From the NCBI GenBank assembly GCA_949361645.1, contig OX442425.1:3907442-3971441 (forward strand): 64,000 nt of DNA, given 5' to 3'. This DNA comes from Spongilla lacustris (taxonomy: Eukaryota > Porifera > Demospongiae > Spongillida > Spongillidae). The notes under the pieces were generated by a model. The model searched no databases. It was not told the DNA's origin and saw nothing but the letters and a program-made list of their open reading frames with translations. Numbering within the stretch: the stretch's first letter is position 1; every line of letters begins with the position of its first letter. Position numbers and translations under genes: made by a program. Shown here piece by piece: positions 37,018 through 49,287 of the stretch.

Positions 37018-37859
37018 GGTCCTTGTGGCAAGGTGAGATGCAAGCCTTGAGAAAGCTTGAACAACTTCGATTCTTTCCCCCAAGCTCCATACGACTCCAC
37101 CACAAGGGCCGGGGCATTGTATATACACTAAATTCTTGCCCTTTCAGGACCACATTATTCAATTGGTCCATTTGTCACCTCAAGCACGCACCTGAAGTTG
37201 AACGCGTGTGCCTTATGACTGAGCTGCATGGGGCCTGCATGGAGGCGACCATCGGGAGACAAATTGCAAAAGGCCATGCATGGAATATTGGGGGATTCCG
37301 TGAACCATTAACGTCATCATTACATATTATAAACAGTTCACCAATTTCGGTTCCATACCAAATGCAAGTAGCTTTGCGTGCATTTAAGAAAACAAAGTTT
37401 ATTTCGTGAAGTACTGCAATGCACGCATGTATTTTAATATTTTCATCAGGAGCCCAAACAATATGTTACTGCTATGCACATGCACAATCTTAAAAAATCA
37501 CGTCACATTCTAATTGTACCTATACTATAGTGTTATTTAGAATATGATATTATCAGTTAAGCCGGGTACAAAAATGAATACAGGGTAAATGCTTAGAAGA
37601 ATTAGACCAACAGCAGTCATCAGTACAGTCTAGACTCTATTCTTTTCAGCGTTTCATTTGGGGAAGATACTACATGCAATGGAGACTTTACATGCCACAT
37701 CCTAACTAAAATGATCCCTCACAATTGCTGGATGTAGGCTAATAAAATAGCTCGTAGTTGTACAGTGTATTGTTCTGTGATAGATTTTTTTTTCATGCAT
37801 GTATCCATGATTTAAGTTTTTATTCGATGAGCGCACGCACACGTGTGTATGCATGGCTT
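37016..37859. other. No gene seen
   Basis: The open plus-strand frame to 37409 has no recognisable domain after the G run. Confidence 0.4.
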
Positions 37860-38160
37860 TGAGCCTGGACGATTTATAATTATACTCTCATGCGTCAGTT
37901 AACCACATTTATAACTACCTTATAAACTATATCATATAGTATGTCATAATGCACCCTAAGATTATCTTGAAATTAGTGAGTTACACATTTGGACGTTTAG
38001 AAAATTATAGTATTTTCATTGCAAACTGTGAAATTAGTAATCGATTTGCTGCATGGTTGATAGTAAATAAAGCAGATAAAAATGTACGTAAACCACTCTG
38101 AGTTAATGCATCTCGCAAGTAAAAGTAAACGAATGCGTTGCAAAGTAGCCTCGGATTATG
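37860..38160. repeat. Dispersed repeat family, copy 1
   Basis: Shares long stretches with 48680-48925 (gcaaactgtgaaattagtaa, agcagataaaaatgtacgta, aagtaaaagtaaacgaa), and its first part with 59336-59440 (ttaaccacg...ataaactatatc...tcataatgcacc). Probably an uncharacterised dispersed element. Confidence 0.85.
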
Positions 38161-39420
38161 TTTGGAAAAGGTATACACTTTATGTAACAAATGGTGTTTA
38201 CACAACAATTCATTGCATATAACCTTGCTATTGTTGGTAGTCAGATTTTCATTCGTATTTACTTGTAGGTGGTGGATTTGGAAGAATACTATTAAAAGTG
38301 TAGATAACAAGGATACCTACATCTATACAAAAAATTACAGCAAGAAGTATACAACTGGTCTTGCGCCTGGGATAAATTTGTTAAGGGCACATTATGTTTA
38401 CCGAAGCAATATATACGGCAAACCTAAGGTTGCATGCACACTTCAAATTCAATATGTAGTAATTTTAAAATGTATTTACAAGTGTCTACCGACGATCTTA
38501 CCTTGAGAAATCATTCTCACCGCAATTAACTTTGTAGATGCAAGGAATTAAGCTAAGTATAAAAATGCAGGTTTCCTTAGTGAAACTCAGCAGTACACAT
38601 GATTTACATCTTATATAGTAAATGTGGGGGAAACTGGGGATTGTGAAAGCAGCTATTGTTTTACTCCGTAGTTAAACCTTATAAGGAGCTAAATGACTGC
38701 ATCACATTGCATGCATTATTATATACAGTGATCCTTACAAGAAATCGAAAAAAAAAAAAAAACATTCTTTGCTGGCTAAAGTTGGTGGGAAAAAAGATTT
38801 TAAAAAGATATACCAAGGAAGCTATTGATTCATATACTGAATTCAACAATGAAACTTAGAGCTGGACACTATAATGGGCACCAATGCAATTAGACAATGA
38901 AAATAAATGAAAATCAATAGAAAAAAAAAAGAAACCAGCATGAATGACGAGTACACTGGGTCAGCTCATACATTTATTTGGTATTTTTATGCAAATAGAT
39001 GTTAAATATAGGATGTTTTCATTTGTGTTTCCTTTTATGTTTAGCATCTTCATACCCTACATTATATAACCACACTAGATTTTTGGCATGCCTTGTGTAC
39101 TAGATTTTGTCTTTAGGATGCATATGGTTATGGAGGATTTAATATTCTCAAATTAAAATAAATTGAATACATTTTACAGTACTCATTCAGGGTATTTAGC
39201 AACATTATATTTGGATATTGTATAGCTCCACACTAAACAAAGGACACATGCACTGTACTCACATAAATTGCTTACCATCAGCTCTATGCCATGAATACAG
39301 CAGAACATATTGAGCTGCATTTTTCCAGTATCTCACCTATACTCTTATACCCTTGTGGGGATAACGTTTTAATATATGGGCACTTTGGGCAGTATTAGTG
39401 TTGTACCTTCATGTTATACA
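38161..39420. other. No gene seen
   Basis: AT-rich, with A runs at about 38748-38762 and 38919-38930. No supportable frame. Confidence 0.5.
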
Positions 39421-39424
39421 ACAT

Positions 39425-39610
39425 TCATATCAGACCCAACACTACTCTTCCCCTTCATTATAACTCCAATCTTCTCCCCTAACCTATTATTACCCCAACT
39501 TCAACCCATACCTTCTACTACTTCCAACTACTCCACTTACACCAACTACTAACCCTTCAATTCCCTTTATTTAGAGGCCTGCTACTAATCCACCTCCTCT
39601 CCCTACCTAT
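39425..39610. repeat. Pyrimidine-rich low-complexity tract
   Basis: Degenerate ctactcc and ttctcccc words; the plus strand has very few G. Confidence 0.75.
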
Positions 39611-39828
39611 TACAGTATATATGTAATATACATATATATATATTGGGCCACAACATCACTCCCATATATCTGCAACTACCCGTTTCACTAAAACACATGC
39701 ATACTCAAAAAGCTAATTCAAAGTTTAAAAGCTTCTGTCGGCGTCCTAGACGCCCAGAATCACCAACTATGTCTGTTTGTGGTTCAATTCGAGGCGGGAG
39801 CGGTTATGGACTTTGTGAAAGGCTTGAA

Positions 39829-39890
39829 ATACCCTTTTGCATAGGCGTAAAGTTTCATTTATCCCGGGGGGGGGGAGGGGGGGGGGGGGC
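39829..39890. repeat. gcataggcgtaa element end with G runs
   Basis: gcataggcgtaa is followed by an interrupted G run (10 G, A, 13 G). An inverted relative sits at 41083-41200, where ctacgcctatgccctttt lies beyond two G runs. The pair may bound one small element of about 1.4 kb or be two copies. Confidence 0.5.
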
Positions 39891-40354
39891 TTGTAATTTT
39901 CGCGATTGGTTACGATGGTAGTTATGTACAAGTTATTATGAAATGGATATTACCAGGCATTAAGAGAACAAAAAATACAATGCATGCGTTGATTGGAAGT
40001 CGTTTTGTGCAGCTCTGACCTCTCATGCGTCGCAATTCGAAAAACCATTAACAACAAATGCTGCATGTGAATCACGGTATTGAATTAAATTCACAACAAA
40101 CCACAAAGTCTATAGTGTATGTTATAGATTGATACATGTAATGGCGTTGCGCTATACGTTCAAAGCAATTGTAAACGCTAGTTCTAGCGCAGAAAGATTG
40201 CAATTATTTTTTATAAGATGAAACCGGAGCTCATGATGATGGATAGAGACACTGCTGCTTTTTGGCTCAAGGATCGCGGGCTAAGCGTCTTTAGAATTGT
40301 ACCAAAGTTTTAGCTGATGCCAGTGATGTTACATTGTGTCTAGCTAACTGCATG

Positions 40355-40560
40355 CCCCTCCGCCCCCACAAAAAACGGCTCGTATTTAAACGAGCGTATC
40401 GTCGTCATTAACGCTTTTGCTTATCTGTTTCAACATTTCTGGAAAGAAATGGTGCTCTAACGTACAAGAATTTGATGAACGGCGCGCGTAGCAGCATTCG
40501 AGATTACAACAATACGCTCGTTCAAACACGACCCATTTTTTTTGGCGGGGGCGGAGGGGG
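40355..40560. mobile_element. Small inverted-repeat element, about 206 bases
   Basis: The left end cccctccgccccca and right end gcgggggcggaggggg are inverted. The match continues inward through the A/T runs and cgagcgtat words to about 45 bases. No target duplication was resolved. Confidence 0.75.
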
Positions 40561-41082
40561 TAGATCCAATTGACCTTTTATTATTGTTTGTTTAGTGGCT
40601 GCTTAATTAACGCTTGTATACACACTCTAAATCAATTAGTCATGGTTGCGGGAATATTCGCCACAAGAGGCGGATTATTGCAATATGGCATTCGATCGGC
40701 ATTTTCTTTCCAGTATTGAACTAATGCAAGACTTTACTACTTTGAACCTGCCATACGCTTCGACTGTGATACGGCGTCATGGTGTGTAAATTTTATAATT
40801 TTAGCACAAACCGTTAACCAGGAATACGTCAAAATTCGACTTAATATGCGGGAGCACTCTACTGTCAACTTCTTCCATCACTGCGACTGGCTCTGCTGCA
40901 TCTGCTGAACTCTGCGAACCTTTCGGCAGCTCGCAAATCTTAAAGAAGTGGTCGATTCGCTTCATTTGACAAATTGATAATTAGGCCTACTGTACACCGT
41001 GTGGAATATCGCATGCGCAAACGATCGGTACAATTATAAGAGCGCGTGAATAATTAATTATTAAAATGATACAGTTTTCCCA

Positions 41083-41200
41083 GGGGGGGGGGGGGGGGGG
41101 GGGGGGCTGAGCCCTCCCCGACTATTTGCCGAAGGGGGGGGGGGGGGGGGGGGGGGGAGGGGCCGGGCCCCTGAGTCCCCCCGTACTCTACGCCTATGCC
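41083..41200 (+). repeat. Two G runs of 24 around a short CTGAGCCC block
   Basis: G runs at 41083-41106 and 41134-41157 flank ctgagccctccccgac, followed by ggggccgggcccctgag. The paired layout is strongly G-quadruplex-prone. Confidence 0.9.
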
Positions 41201-41594
41201 CTTTTGCATCTTATACTGTATCTCTTGACGATCGCAATGATAATCGAACGCTTCCCGAATACTAGTAGTTGCAGAATTCTGCACGGCGGATGTCCCTCCA
41301 GAATTCTATGGCACACGTGCACCGTTTTCATAATTAAATCCCACGTAGTATGTCTAGTCTACGAAGTCTACACGCGCACGCGTACGACCGACTCGATTAT
41401 CGTCGCGTACAAACATAACACCGCAAGCGCAAAGCGCTGACACCTAATTAACTACACAAAATCACTCCCGTTTCGTAAGCGTTGCACAAACCAGTAGTAC
41501 GCGTTGCGTTTCCGTTTTAGCACAAACGGATCCGGAACGTAACCTTTTTCGTGTCCCCTACTGTACTACTCATGATCACTATCGTGCATCCGTA

Positions 41595-41846
41595 CCAGGT
41601 CTTTAATCTATGTTTTAATCAATCCGAATTGACTCGAATCTAGATGGGTTTGTATGAGATGATAGTTCTCCCCTGAAGCTTTCCAGAAACATTCTGCTAT
41701 ACCAAGCAAAATATTAAAAGTGATCTCGCAGTTATATAAACTACATCAGTAACTTCTTGTGTGGGATGCGCTTTTTAATCCTATATTAACGGCGAAGCGT
41801 GTCATTTGCATACATGTACGTATACATGTACGTGCGTGCAAATGCA
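41595..41846 (+). promoter_or_regulatory. Conserved 5' block of the PMP-like gene
   Basis: Shared with 61150-61355 and 63425-63648 upstream of the two relatives. Common words include tagatgggtttgtatgagat, gatagttctccc, aaagtgatct, tgtgggatgc, gctttttaatcctata and acggcgaagcgtgtcattt. A TATATAAA box lies at 41733-41740, 107 bases before the chosen ATG. Conservation across three copies may simply reflect recent duplication. Confidence 0.7.
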
Positions 41847-44800
41847 ATGCTGAGGGTAGTCCTTATTCAGCTGATACTTGTTGTAAATACATGTATCCAG
41901 TGTGATAACATCGTTTCAGTCGACCCGTCTAGCGGAGAAGACGATCCACGGTGCCTTGTCCCCCTCTCTGGGGTTCGGTGTGCGACTTTGGGTTACGCCC
42001 TGCAGTACAGCAACCATTCTACGCTCTATTTGCTCAGCGGTGGTGAGCACTCCCTCGCTGCCGGAGTCAACACCATCGCGAACCTTCGAAACGTCACAAT
42101 AGCGAGCAACGACACTTCGTCCACTGTGAGGTGTGTGGTGAATGGCGGCTTGTCGTTTGAAAACGTCTCTTTCCTTTCAATCGAGAATGTGATTTTCCTC
42201 GGCTGTGGCGCTCTGCGTAACAGTACCAGCCGGAACCTGAGCGATGCTGACAGTCCCTACATACTCGTAAAGTTCTCAGTTGCGCTATACTTCTACCTCT
42301 GTGATTCCGTCAGCTTATTTAATGTCACGGTTGCGAACTCAGCAGCTATTGGCGTCGTCATGTACGACACTACAGGACAAAACCTCATATCGAACTCCGT
42401 ATTTTCTAACAACGTCGTAATGGACAGCGGAACTCCCGGGGGCGGGGGTTTTAATATTGAATTTACCTATTCCGTTCCGGGGGACACCTGCTCTCCTTTG
42501 ACGTTATATCACAACACGGGATCGGTGTATGACTTTGTTAACTGTACTTTCTCTCAAAACAAGGCAAACGATGGTTTTGTAAATGGTCCTATTTTTATCA
42601 TCCCCTACGAGTGCAACCATGACATATTTGGCAAAGGAGGTGGGCTCGCTTTGTTCTTCAAAGGTAGTGCCTCGGGCAATACTATCAGGCTGTCCAACTG
42701 CACATTTCAAAACAACAGTGCTGACTGGGGAGGAGGGATTTACGTAGAGTTTCAGGATGCAGCTTCGGGAAATTTAGTTGAAATACAAAGTTTTTTTTTA
42801 GGCAATTCAGCATCCATCGATGGAGGAGGCCTACATCTGGCTTACTACAATCCAGGCTACAACTTGAACATTGCAGCAAATAACATTACCCTAAGCAGCT
42901 CAAGTTTTGTTAATAACAGAGCATTCACTGGAGGGGCATTCACTGTATTGCCATCACTTTTAGACATAGGTGGCTCAATTCCTAAAATCTTACTCCACAA
43001 CTGCTCATTTGATAGCAACGTGGCTGAGATTGGATCAGCAATGTATGGCTCTTATGTTACTCTCAACGCAGAAAACCTTGCACCTGTTATTGATATTCAG
43101 ACATGCACCTTCGCCAATAATACTTTAACCACAGACAACACAATGTCAGAGCACTATATTGGTGTTGGAGCAGTGTACCTCAATGGGATACCTGCCAGGT
43201 TTTATGATGTCATAGTATTTCAGCAAAACAGTGGATCAGCTTTGGCAGCAGTGAGCACCTATGTGGACTTCACTTCATGCAATATATCATTCCTCAACAA
43301 CACAGGTGACAATGGAGGTGCCATATCCCTTCTGGGTGCAGCCTCAATACTGATTAGTAATTATACTTATGCACAGTTTGTGGGTAACACTGCATCCAGC
43401 TATGGAGGAGCAATCTACAATACATATGTTGAAAGGGAAAGCTTCTCACTATACCCAAATTGCTTCATACAGTACAATGATCATTTTTTACCCCCTGACC
43501 AATGGATAGCACATTTTGTATTCAGAAACAACAGTGCTAGTATTAGTGGAGATTCAATTTACTCAACATCCATACTTCCTTGTTCTCTGTTCACAGCTAC
43601 ACCTAGCCAAAGTCAAACTGTATTCTGCTGGAACCACACATACTGGGACTATGATGATAGCTGTGCTGATGAAATAGGAACAGGATTTGGGAAGCTGTCA
43701 GTCATCAGCACTGTTCAAACTTCTCCTGGATTGCCATATAAGCTGCCCATCAATATGACTGATGAACTGGGGAATGACATTCTAAGATACACAGCATTTA
43801 CAGCTACCATAGGTAGTCAGGATCCTCAGCAAGTAGCTATGGTAGACCCTGGATTTTATTTTGTGTCAGACGGATTATTGCAGTTAAATGGGAATGGTAA
43901 TAATCAAACTGTTATTCTGAACTTGGATGGATCTCTAATGGGACACTGGCACAGTAAACTACCAGTACAGCTCCTCCCATGTCCTCCTGGCATGTCACAA
44001 AAATCAAATGGCTCTAGTGCCATCTGTCTTTGTGATCCCAATAAGACATTTAATTCGGTGCTCCTCTGTTTGGGCTACAACTCCGGCAATGCTTCCACTC
44101 TGATAAAAGCAGGATATTGGATAGGGTTTGTTCCCGAAGCTAGCTCAGCAGGACTGGTGGTAGCAGCATGTCCTCAAGGCTTCTGCACATCAGGTATGGT
44201 CAGTACATCAAGCAATGCCAGCACAGCTGTTGTCCAATTGTCAGATGGATATGTGACACTTCCTATGCAAGCAGGTGAATTAGGCAGTGCAGTTTGTGCT
44301 GCAAACAGAATGGGTGTGTTGTGTGGTGAGTGCAGTGGCTCATATGCACCATCCATCAATGATGATGCATACTCATGTGTGCCTTGTAATTCATCTCAGG
44401 TAATCGGAAACATCTTTAAGCACATAGGAATAGTGTATGTTCCCTTAGTGCTGTTCTTCCTAGTCATCATCTTCTTCAATGTTCCGCTCACCACTGGTCC
44501 TGCCAATGCATTTATACTATTCAGCCAGGGTATTGTAACCACCTTTGATACAACACTTAATGGCCAGCTTAGCATCAGCAGCAGCATGAAAACATTCTTG
44601 GAAATTTGCTTCTTTGTATATCGCATATTCAATTTGGATTTCTTCGCATACCTTTTGGACCCATTCTGCGTGGGAACACAGCACAATACACTTGACGTCA
44701 TTGAACTTAATTATGTGGTGGCTGTTGTGCCTTGTGTGATGATCCTGATGGTGATAGCATGTTACCAGATGGCAAATCTGACATGCATATCCAAGCTCTG

Positions 44801-45827
44801 CCAATGCAACAAAACACACGCTAAACAATTGGCATGCACTAAAGCCATCAAAGTGTCACCTATCCTGGCATTTGCAGCTCTTCTACTACTGGCATATAAC
44901 AAGGTGAGTGTAACTGCTTCAAAGATCCTCAGCCAAGTGCGTTTTATTGATTCAAGTGGCACAACAGTCAGTATAACAAGGCTCTATTATGCAGCTCAGT
45001 ATGATGTAGGTTATTGGAGGTATGCTTTACCTTCATCCATAATCACTATCCTAATCATTGTGCTTCCCTTTATACTGCTTGAATTCCCTGTGCGTCTATT
45101 TGAGAAATTCATCAGCCGAGTGCCTGTTATGATGAAATATTACCCTGCTGCTAAAGTTAATATATTTCTGGATGCATTTCAAGGTTGCTTTCATGACAAC
45201 AGGCGCTATTTTGCAAGTGCATATTTCTTCTTTCGCCTCATTGTCAATGTGTTACTGGAGGTACTGCCTACACTAAGCTTACAGATCACATGTCAGCAAC
45301 TTCTTTGTATCACGATGGTTGTGCTGATTGCATTTCTGCAACCATACAAAGTGCCTGCTTACAATTGCATTGATATTCTCTTCTTTGCCAATCTTGCCTT
45401 TATTGGTGCTTTAAATCAATACATGTTGCAAACCAGCAACAACGTGGACCAAATGGTAACCACAAATGCTGTGTCTGTTGTCTTGAGTATCCTAACCAGC
45501 CTGCCTTTGGTCTACATAGTGGGGTACATAATATGGCACTTCTTGGTTGAACCAAGGAAAGGCCAAATTGCAAGCACACTGTCCTTGCTGAAGCAGAAGT
45601 TCATGTACTTACACATGAGAAAAATTGTTGAAAATAACACAGCAACTGGCGGCATACATTTATATAGCCTGGAGACAGAAGTCGATCACCAAAAAAATGC
45701 TATGTCTTACGATTTAGTCACCACTGCTGTTGATGATGATGATGTAATTGATGCTAGGGTGAGTGAACAAATTCAGTGTGCATTGAACAGTGATGCAGAC
45801 TGTCCATACTATCAATTCAAATCATAA
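41847..45827 (+). CDS. PMP-like beta-helix protein with multi-pass membrane region
   Basis: A single open frame of 1326 residues, apparently intronless. I chose ATG 41847 because it is retained in the other two copies and opens a signal peptide (MLRVVLIQLILVVNT). Residues about 20-620 carry right-handed beta-helix repeats with PMP-type FxxN and GGAI signatures (NCTFSQNKA, NNSADWGGGIY, VGNTASSYGGAIY) and many N-glycosylation sites. A Cys-rich stretch at about 705-850 (CPPGMSQ, LCGECSGSYAP, CVPCNSS) precedes seven or eight membrane segments (about 852-1235, including VPLVLFFLVIIFFNV and ILIIVLPFILLEF). A short cytosolic tail rich in Asp follows. An extracellular sensing or adhesion role with membrane signalling or transport is inference. 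I associate such proteins with an expanded sponge family annotated only by beta-helix resemblance to bacterial Pmp proteins. Confidence 0.9.
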   Translation: MLRVVLIQLILVVNTCIQCDNIVSVDPSSGEDDPRCLVPLSGVRCATLGYALQYSNHSTLYLLSGGEHSLAAGVNTIANLRNVTIASNDTSSTVRCVVNGGLSFENVSFLSIENVIFLGCGALRNSTSRNLSDADSPYILVKFSVALYFYLCDSVSLFNVTVANSAAIGVVMYDTTGQNLISNSVFSNNVVMDSGTPGGGGFNIEFTYSVPGDTCSPLTLYHNTGSVYDFVNCTFSQNKANDGFVNGPIFIIPYECNHDIFGKGGGLALFFKGSASGNTIRLSNCTFQNNSADWGGGIYVEFQDAASGNLVEIQSFFLGNSASIDGGGLHLAYYNPGYNLNIAANNITLSSSSFVNNRAFTGGAFTVLPSLLDIGGSIPKILLHNCSFDSNVAEIGSAMYGSYVTLNAENLAPVIDIQTCTFANNTLTTDNTMSEHYIGVGAVYLNGIPARFYDVIVFQQNSGSALAAVSTYVDFTSCNISFLNNTGDNGGAISLLGAASILISNYTYAQFVGNTASSYGGAIYNTYVERESFSLYPNCFIQYNDHFLPPDQWIAHFVFRNNSASISGDSIYSTSILPCSLFTATPSQSQTVFCWNHTYWDYDDSCADEIGTGFGKLSVISTVQTSPGLPYKLPINMTDELGNDILRYTAFTATIGSQDPQQVAMVDPGFYFVSDGLLQLNGNGNNQTVILNLDGSLMGHWHSKLPVQLLPCPPGMSQKSNGSSAICLCDPNKTFNSVLLCLGYNSGNASTLIKAGYWIGFVPEASSAGLVVAACPQGFCTSGMVSTSSNASTAVVQLSDGYVTLPMQAGELGSAVCAANRMGVLCGECSGSYAPSINDDAYSCVPCNSSQVIGNIFKHIGIVYVPLVLFFLVIIFFNVPLTTGPANAFILFSQGIVTTFDTTLNGQLSISSSMKTFLEICFFVYRIFNLDFFAYLLDPFCVGTQHNTLDVIELNYVVAVVPCVMILMVIACYQMANLTCISKLCQCNKTHAKQLACTKAIKVSPILAFAALLLLAYNKVSVTASKILSQVRFIDSSGTTVSITRLYYAAQYDVGYWRYALPSSIITILIIVLPFILLEFPVRLFEKFISRVPVMMKYYPAAKVNIFLDAFQGCFHDNRRYFASAYFFFRLIVNVLLEVLPTLSLQITCQQLLCITMVVLIAFLQPYKVPAYNCIDILFFANLAFIGALNQYMLQTSNNVDQMVTTNAVSVVLSILTSLPLVYIVGYIIWHFLVEPRKGQIASTLSLLKQKFMYLHMRKIVENNTATGGIHLYSLETEVDHQKNAMSYDLVTTAVDDDDVIDARVSEQIQCALNSDADCPYYQFKS

Positions 45828-46285
45828 GGACGAAAATGTGCTTCACTATACATGAAGAAATATTAATATAATTCCATGGCTTGGCATTTGATGCTACTAG
45901 CTTGTGTTTGTGTTGTATTGTCTGTTGCATGGTAGCTATTTTGTATGCATTCCTTCAGATGATACATTTGATCCATTCATATTGAACTGGTACTTAATAA
46001 TAAGGTGGCTATGTTCCATACTTGTAATTCTACCTTGAACTTTGAAGAATTTTTTTAGTCCAAACTTTTTTACCAGTCACTGTTTCTACATAACTAATGC
46101 GGGGAGGGTCAAATAGTATACATTTGGCAAAACTTACTGTTTAACAAAGACAGTTTCACCTTACTTCTAACCACCTACAGTTGTAAGTTATCCCTTGTCA
46201 TGTAACAATTATTGATAATAATAATTATAACCAATAATATGAATATGGAACATATATACATGTATGTAACTAAACAGTCTACACA
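45828..46285. other. 3' flank of the PMP-like gene
   Basis: No gene seen and no canonical AATAAA close to the stop. Confidence 0.4.
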
Positions 46286-46289
46286 TGTA

Positions 46290-46430
46290 CATGTCCGAGG
46301 TGAAGCATCTAGACAGTATAGCAGTTGCACTTCCATCATTTGCCTCATGCTTCCTCAGCTCAGTGGCTGCACCGATAGGTCAAAGACTGCTGGCTTGTCC
46401 ACAGACCAGTTGGGTGGGAGCAGCTATGGT
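46290..46430 (-). pseudogene. Retroelement C-terminal fragment, short
   Basis: The minus strand reads LPPNWSVDKPAVFDLSVQPL and, in another frame, ELRKHEANDG. Same tail as at 34195-34490, heavily truncated. Confidence 0.55.
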
Positions 46431-46873
46431 TTAAATATTTTTTAAAAAATTATTATTAATACTGCTAAATATATGTGTGTTGTCTACATCCATGTTTAAT
46501 ATACATCAATCTTTACCTCACGATCATGATTTATCATCAGATTTCAAATGCCCACTTAATTGCCAGTCGATTTCACTGGGGCACCTTAAACTTTCTATGC
46601 GTAAACTATCGATTCCCTTTCACATGCACACCCATATGGATGTTATTTCTACTAATATAAATTTCTCATTACATTTACATTACAGGTACATGTACTAGTA
46701 CATGTATACATGTATGGGTTATCCAGGAAGCCGCAGAATATGACCTGATGTCGAAAACAAATTATAAATAGGCCCATATAGACACATTAAATTATTGTCA
46801 CTGAAACATGACTACATTCTGATATTAATGATTCTCTTCTTTTGTCAAATTTCTTTTACACATTGATATGGAA

Positions 46874-46916
<43 letters not shown>

Positions 46917-47104
46917 TATATATATATATATATATATAATTATATATAGAATTATGTAGACCAGATAAATTTGGTGGCGTAACTATTTTTGTTAAAAACT
47001 GCTTGCTGTACACTTTATGTTTTCAACAGCTTGAGTACATCATTATTGTCATGCTATTTCGCTCTATTCAATATCGGGTTATTTGTATCTATAACCCTCC
47101 TTGT
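46431..47104. other. No gene; (AT)n microsatellite inside
   Basis: Positions 46875-46947 are an alternating AT run with two aatt interruptions. No supportable frame elsewhere. Confidence 0.7.
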
Positions 47105-47190
47105 TTCACAAATGTACAACTATACATATAAAATACTATCATTATTGTGATCATAATATAAATTGATATCACATTGTATATTAACTACAG
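47105..47190. repeat. Dispersed repeat, copy 2 of a pair
   Basis: Matches 36780-36860, ending at tatattaactac in both. Confidence 0.75.
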
Positions 47191-47465
47191 GGGAGGAGTA
47201 GGGGTAGTAGTAGGTAAGGGGAGGAGTAGGGGTAGTAGGTCATGGGTGTCACCCCGGGGGCCATGACCCCTCCCCCCACTTCTAATGAAGTATATTCAGT
47301 ATTACTAGGAACATAAGCACCTGCATGGCCCACCCTTCCAGAAATGCTGGGGGCGCCCACGGTAGTAGGTAAGGGGAGGAGTAAGGGTAGTAATAAGGGT
47401 AGTGGTAGGTATTGGGAGGGTAGGGGTAGTAGTGGGTAAGGGGAGGAGTAGGGTACATAAGGGTA
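47190..47465. repeat. G-rich minisatellite in two blocks
   Basis: Copies of ggggaggagtaggggtagta with taggtaa joints at 47190-47240 and 47362-47458, split by about 120 bases of unrelated sequence. Confidence 0.85.
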
Positions 47466-47469
47466 TGCA

Positions 47470-48679
47470 GCTATCTCGTCTGCCATTACACACACCTACC
47501 ATTAGAGTACCAAGCTTTCCCTATATGTGGTTGTAAGAGGCATCACAAAAGAAAGGTTCTGTGATTTTGTTTGCATCAATAGCATGAAAGCATGTAGAAA
47601 TTCATGCACTTATTTTTTTTCTATGCATGCCTTGTTAAGCAATGCACCTGCACTAAGTTCACAAACAGCTGACCTTTTGTGCTAACCACATTTGCAAAAA
47701 GCATCATTTAGCCCATTTAACAGTACATGTATGCTATTCCTTACAATAGCCTTTTCGAGGCTACCTTTATATTCCCTCAGTATGCTTTTTTTGGTTCGTA
47801 CAGGGAGAAGTTAAATTTAAGGTACTGAAAATGCTTCTGCACTTGTGCTACTTTTTAAAGTTGTAGAGTCTTATATAGCCACACATCAATATAAAGAATA
47901 GAAAGGTTTTTATGATTTACCCCTGCAGTAGCATTTTTGCCAGCAGCATGTTTGGCTGCCGGTCGTGCGTTCTTGGAATCGCCGCAGAAAGAGCAGCGAT
48001 GGAATCGTCCCGATGTTCTGCACTCTTCATGGCCGCTGAATTTTCATTGTACCGTTGTCTCTTTAAAGTTTAGCTTAGGCTCGAGGTTCCGGTGATGCCC
48101 TCACCGGTTAGAGGTTCCGGTGATATTTACACTGAAAATTAGTGCTACTGCCCAAACCGGATACGCGACAGGTGTAGTACCCAGACCGTACACATTTGAT
48201 TACATGTATATACATGTGCATGTACTAACTAGTACTGCGATTCGTATAAAGAGCGAAGTATGTAATCCTAAATTCTAAACAATCCAATTGTTTTGAGGTA
48301 GGAAGCTTAACTATATGTGATTTGCTAACACAAGCATCGATATATGCCATGTAGCCGTAACTGACGTTAACGTTATCGAGAGTTACGTACGTTACTATAG
48401 ACTCTCATTATGAAGTCATTTAAAAAACGGGACCCGCTTCTAACAGGACTCCTCGTCAGCGGATGGCTTAGCTGGTTGTCGTTATCGTACAAGAAGGCAA
48501 CAACGAGCAGTTTCGTGTTTGTTTGAAGTCACAAAACCGCGTGATTGAAGAGAAAAAAAAACTTTTCGAAACTTGTACCCAGTCCCACGTATTTCTTGTT
48601 CTTCTCGTTGTTCTTGACTCGGGATAGAATGAATATAACACTAATAGCTTCAGAATTCTTTGGCATTCTCGCTTCTCAG
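47470..48679. other. No gene seen
   Basis: No supportable frame. A short duplication of gaggttccggtgat occurs at about 48082 and 48111. Confidence 0.5.
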
Positions 48680-48925
48680 TGTTAACCACGTTTATAACTA
48701 TATCATATAGTATATGCCATAATGCTTATCTTGAAATTAGTGAATTACACATATGCATTTCAATTATCATTGCAAACTGTGAAATTAGTAATCGATTTTG
48801 CTGCATAGTTCATAGTAAATAAAGCAGATAAAAATGTACGTAGGCTTTTTAATGCATCTCGCAAAGTCGCAAGTAAAAGTAAACGAATACGTTCAAAGTA
48901 ACCTCGGATTATTCAAGCCCGTAGC
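48680..48925. repeat. Dispersed repeat family, copy 2
   Basis: Relative of 37860-38160, ending with aacctcggattatt in both. Confidence 0.85.
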
Positions 48926-48966
48926 CAGGTTGTGTGTTGGGGGAGGGGGGGGGGGGGGGGGGGGGT
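48926..48966 (+). repeat. cgtagccagg motif with G run
   Basis: The motif lies at 48921-48930 and is followed by 5 G, A and 21 G, then tgcaaag. Likely the end of a small dispersed element. Confidence 0.6.
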
Positions 48967-49287
48967 GCAAAGCAGGCTATAAGTGGATTCAACCAGTGGT
49001 GCAGCCAGGATAATACATGTACAATGTATGTATGGTAGGGCCCACACTGCCAGATGCAGGGTTTGTATGAAATTGAGAAAGCCTAAGGGGGCAGTGCTCT
49101 CGAATCAGGGTCTGGGGCTCTGAGCCAACACTTGTTTGATGCAGAGCAGTTTGGGTACCAAGGGACTATATATTACAGCCCTATGTCCATGATAGCAGAC
49201 ATGCATGGATGTACCGTCAATAATAACTCCATTCTGTTCTTGAAGATGGGTACAATGAGTTAAGTAGGAGGAGGAATATGGTACATG

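Noticed and set aside
36849..37409. 186-codon plus-strand frame
   Set aside because: It depends on reading through 33 G, where length error would shift the frame, and shows no domain.
42504..42879. Minus-strand frames inside the PMP-like gene
   Set aside because: Shadows of a long, domain-bearing plus-strand frame.
48464..48475. TGGCTTAGCTGG, a good tRNA A box
   Set aside because: No B box (ggttcgantcc-like) within 30-70 bases downstream and no cloverleaf pairing seen.
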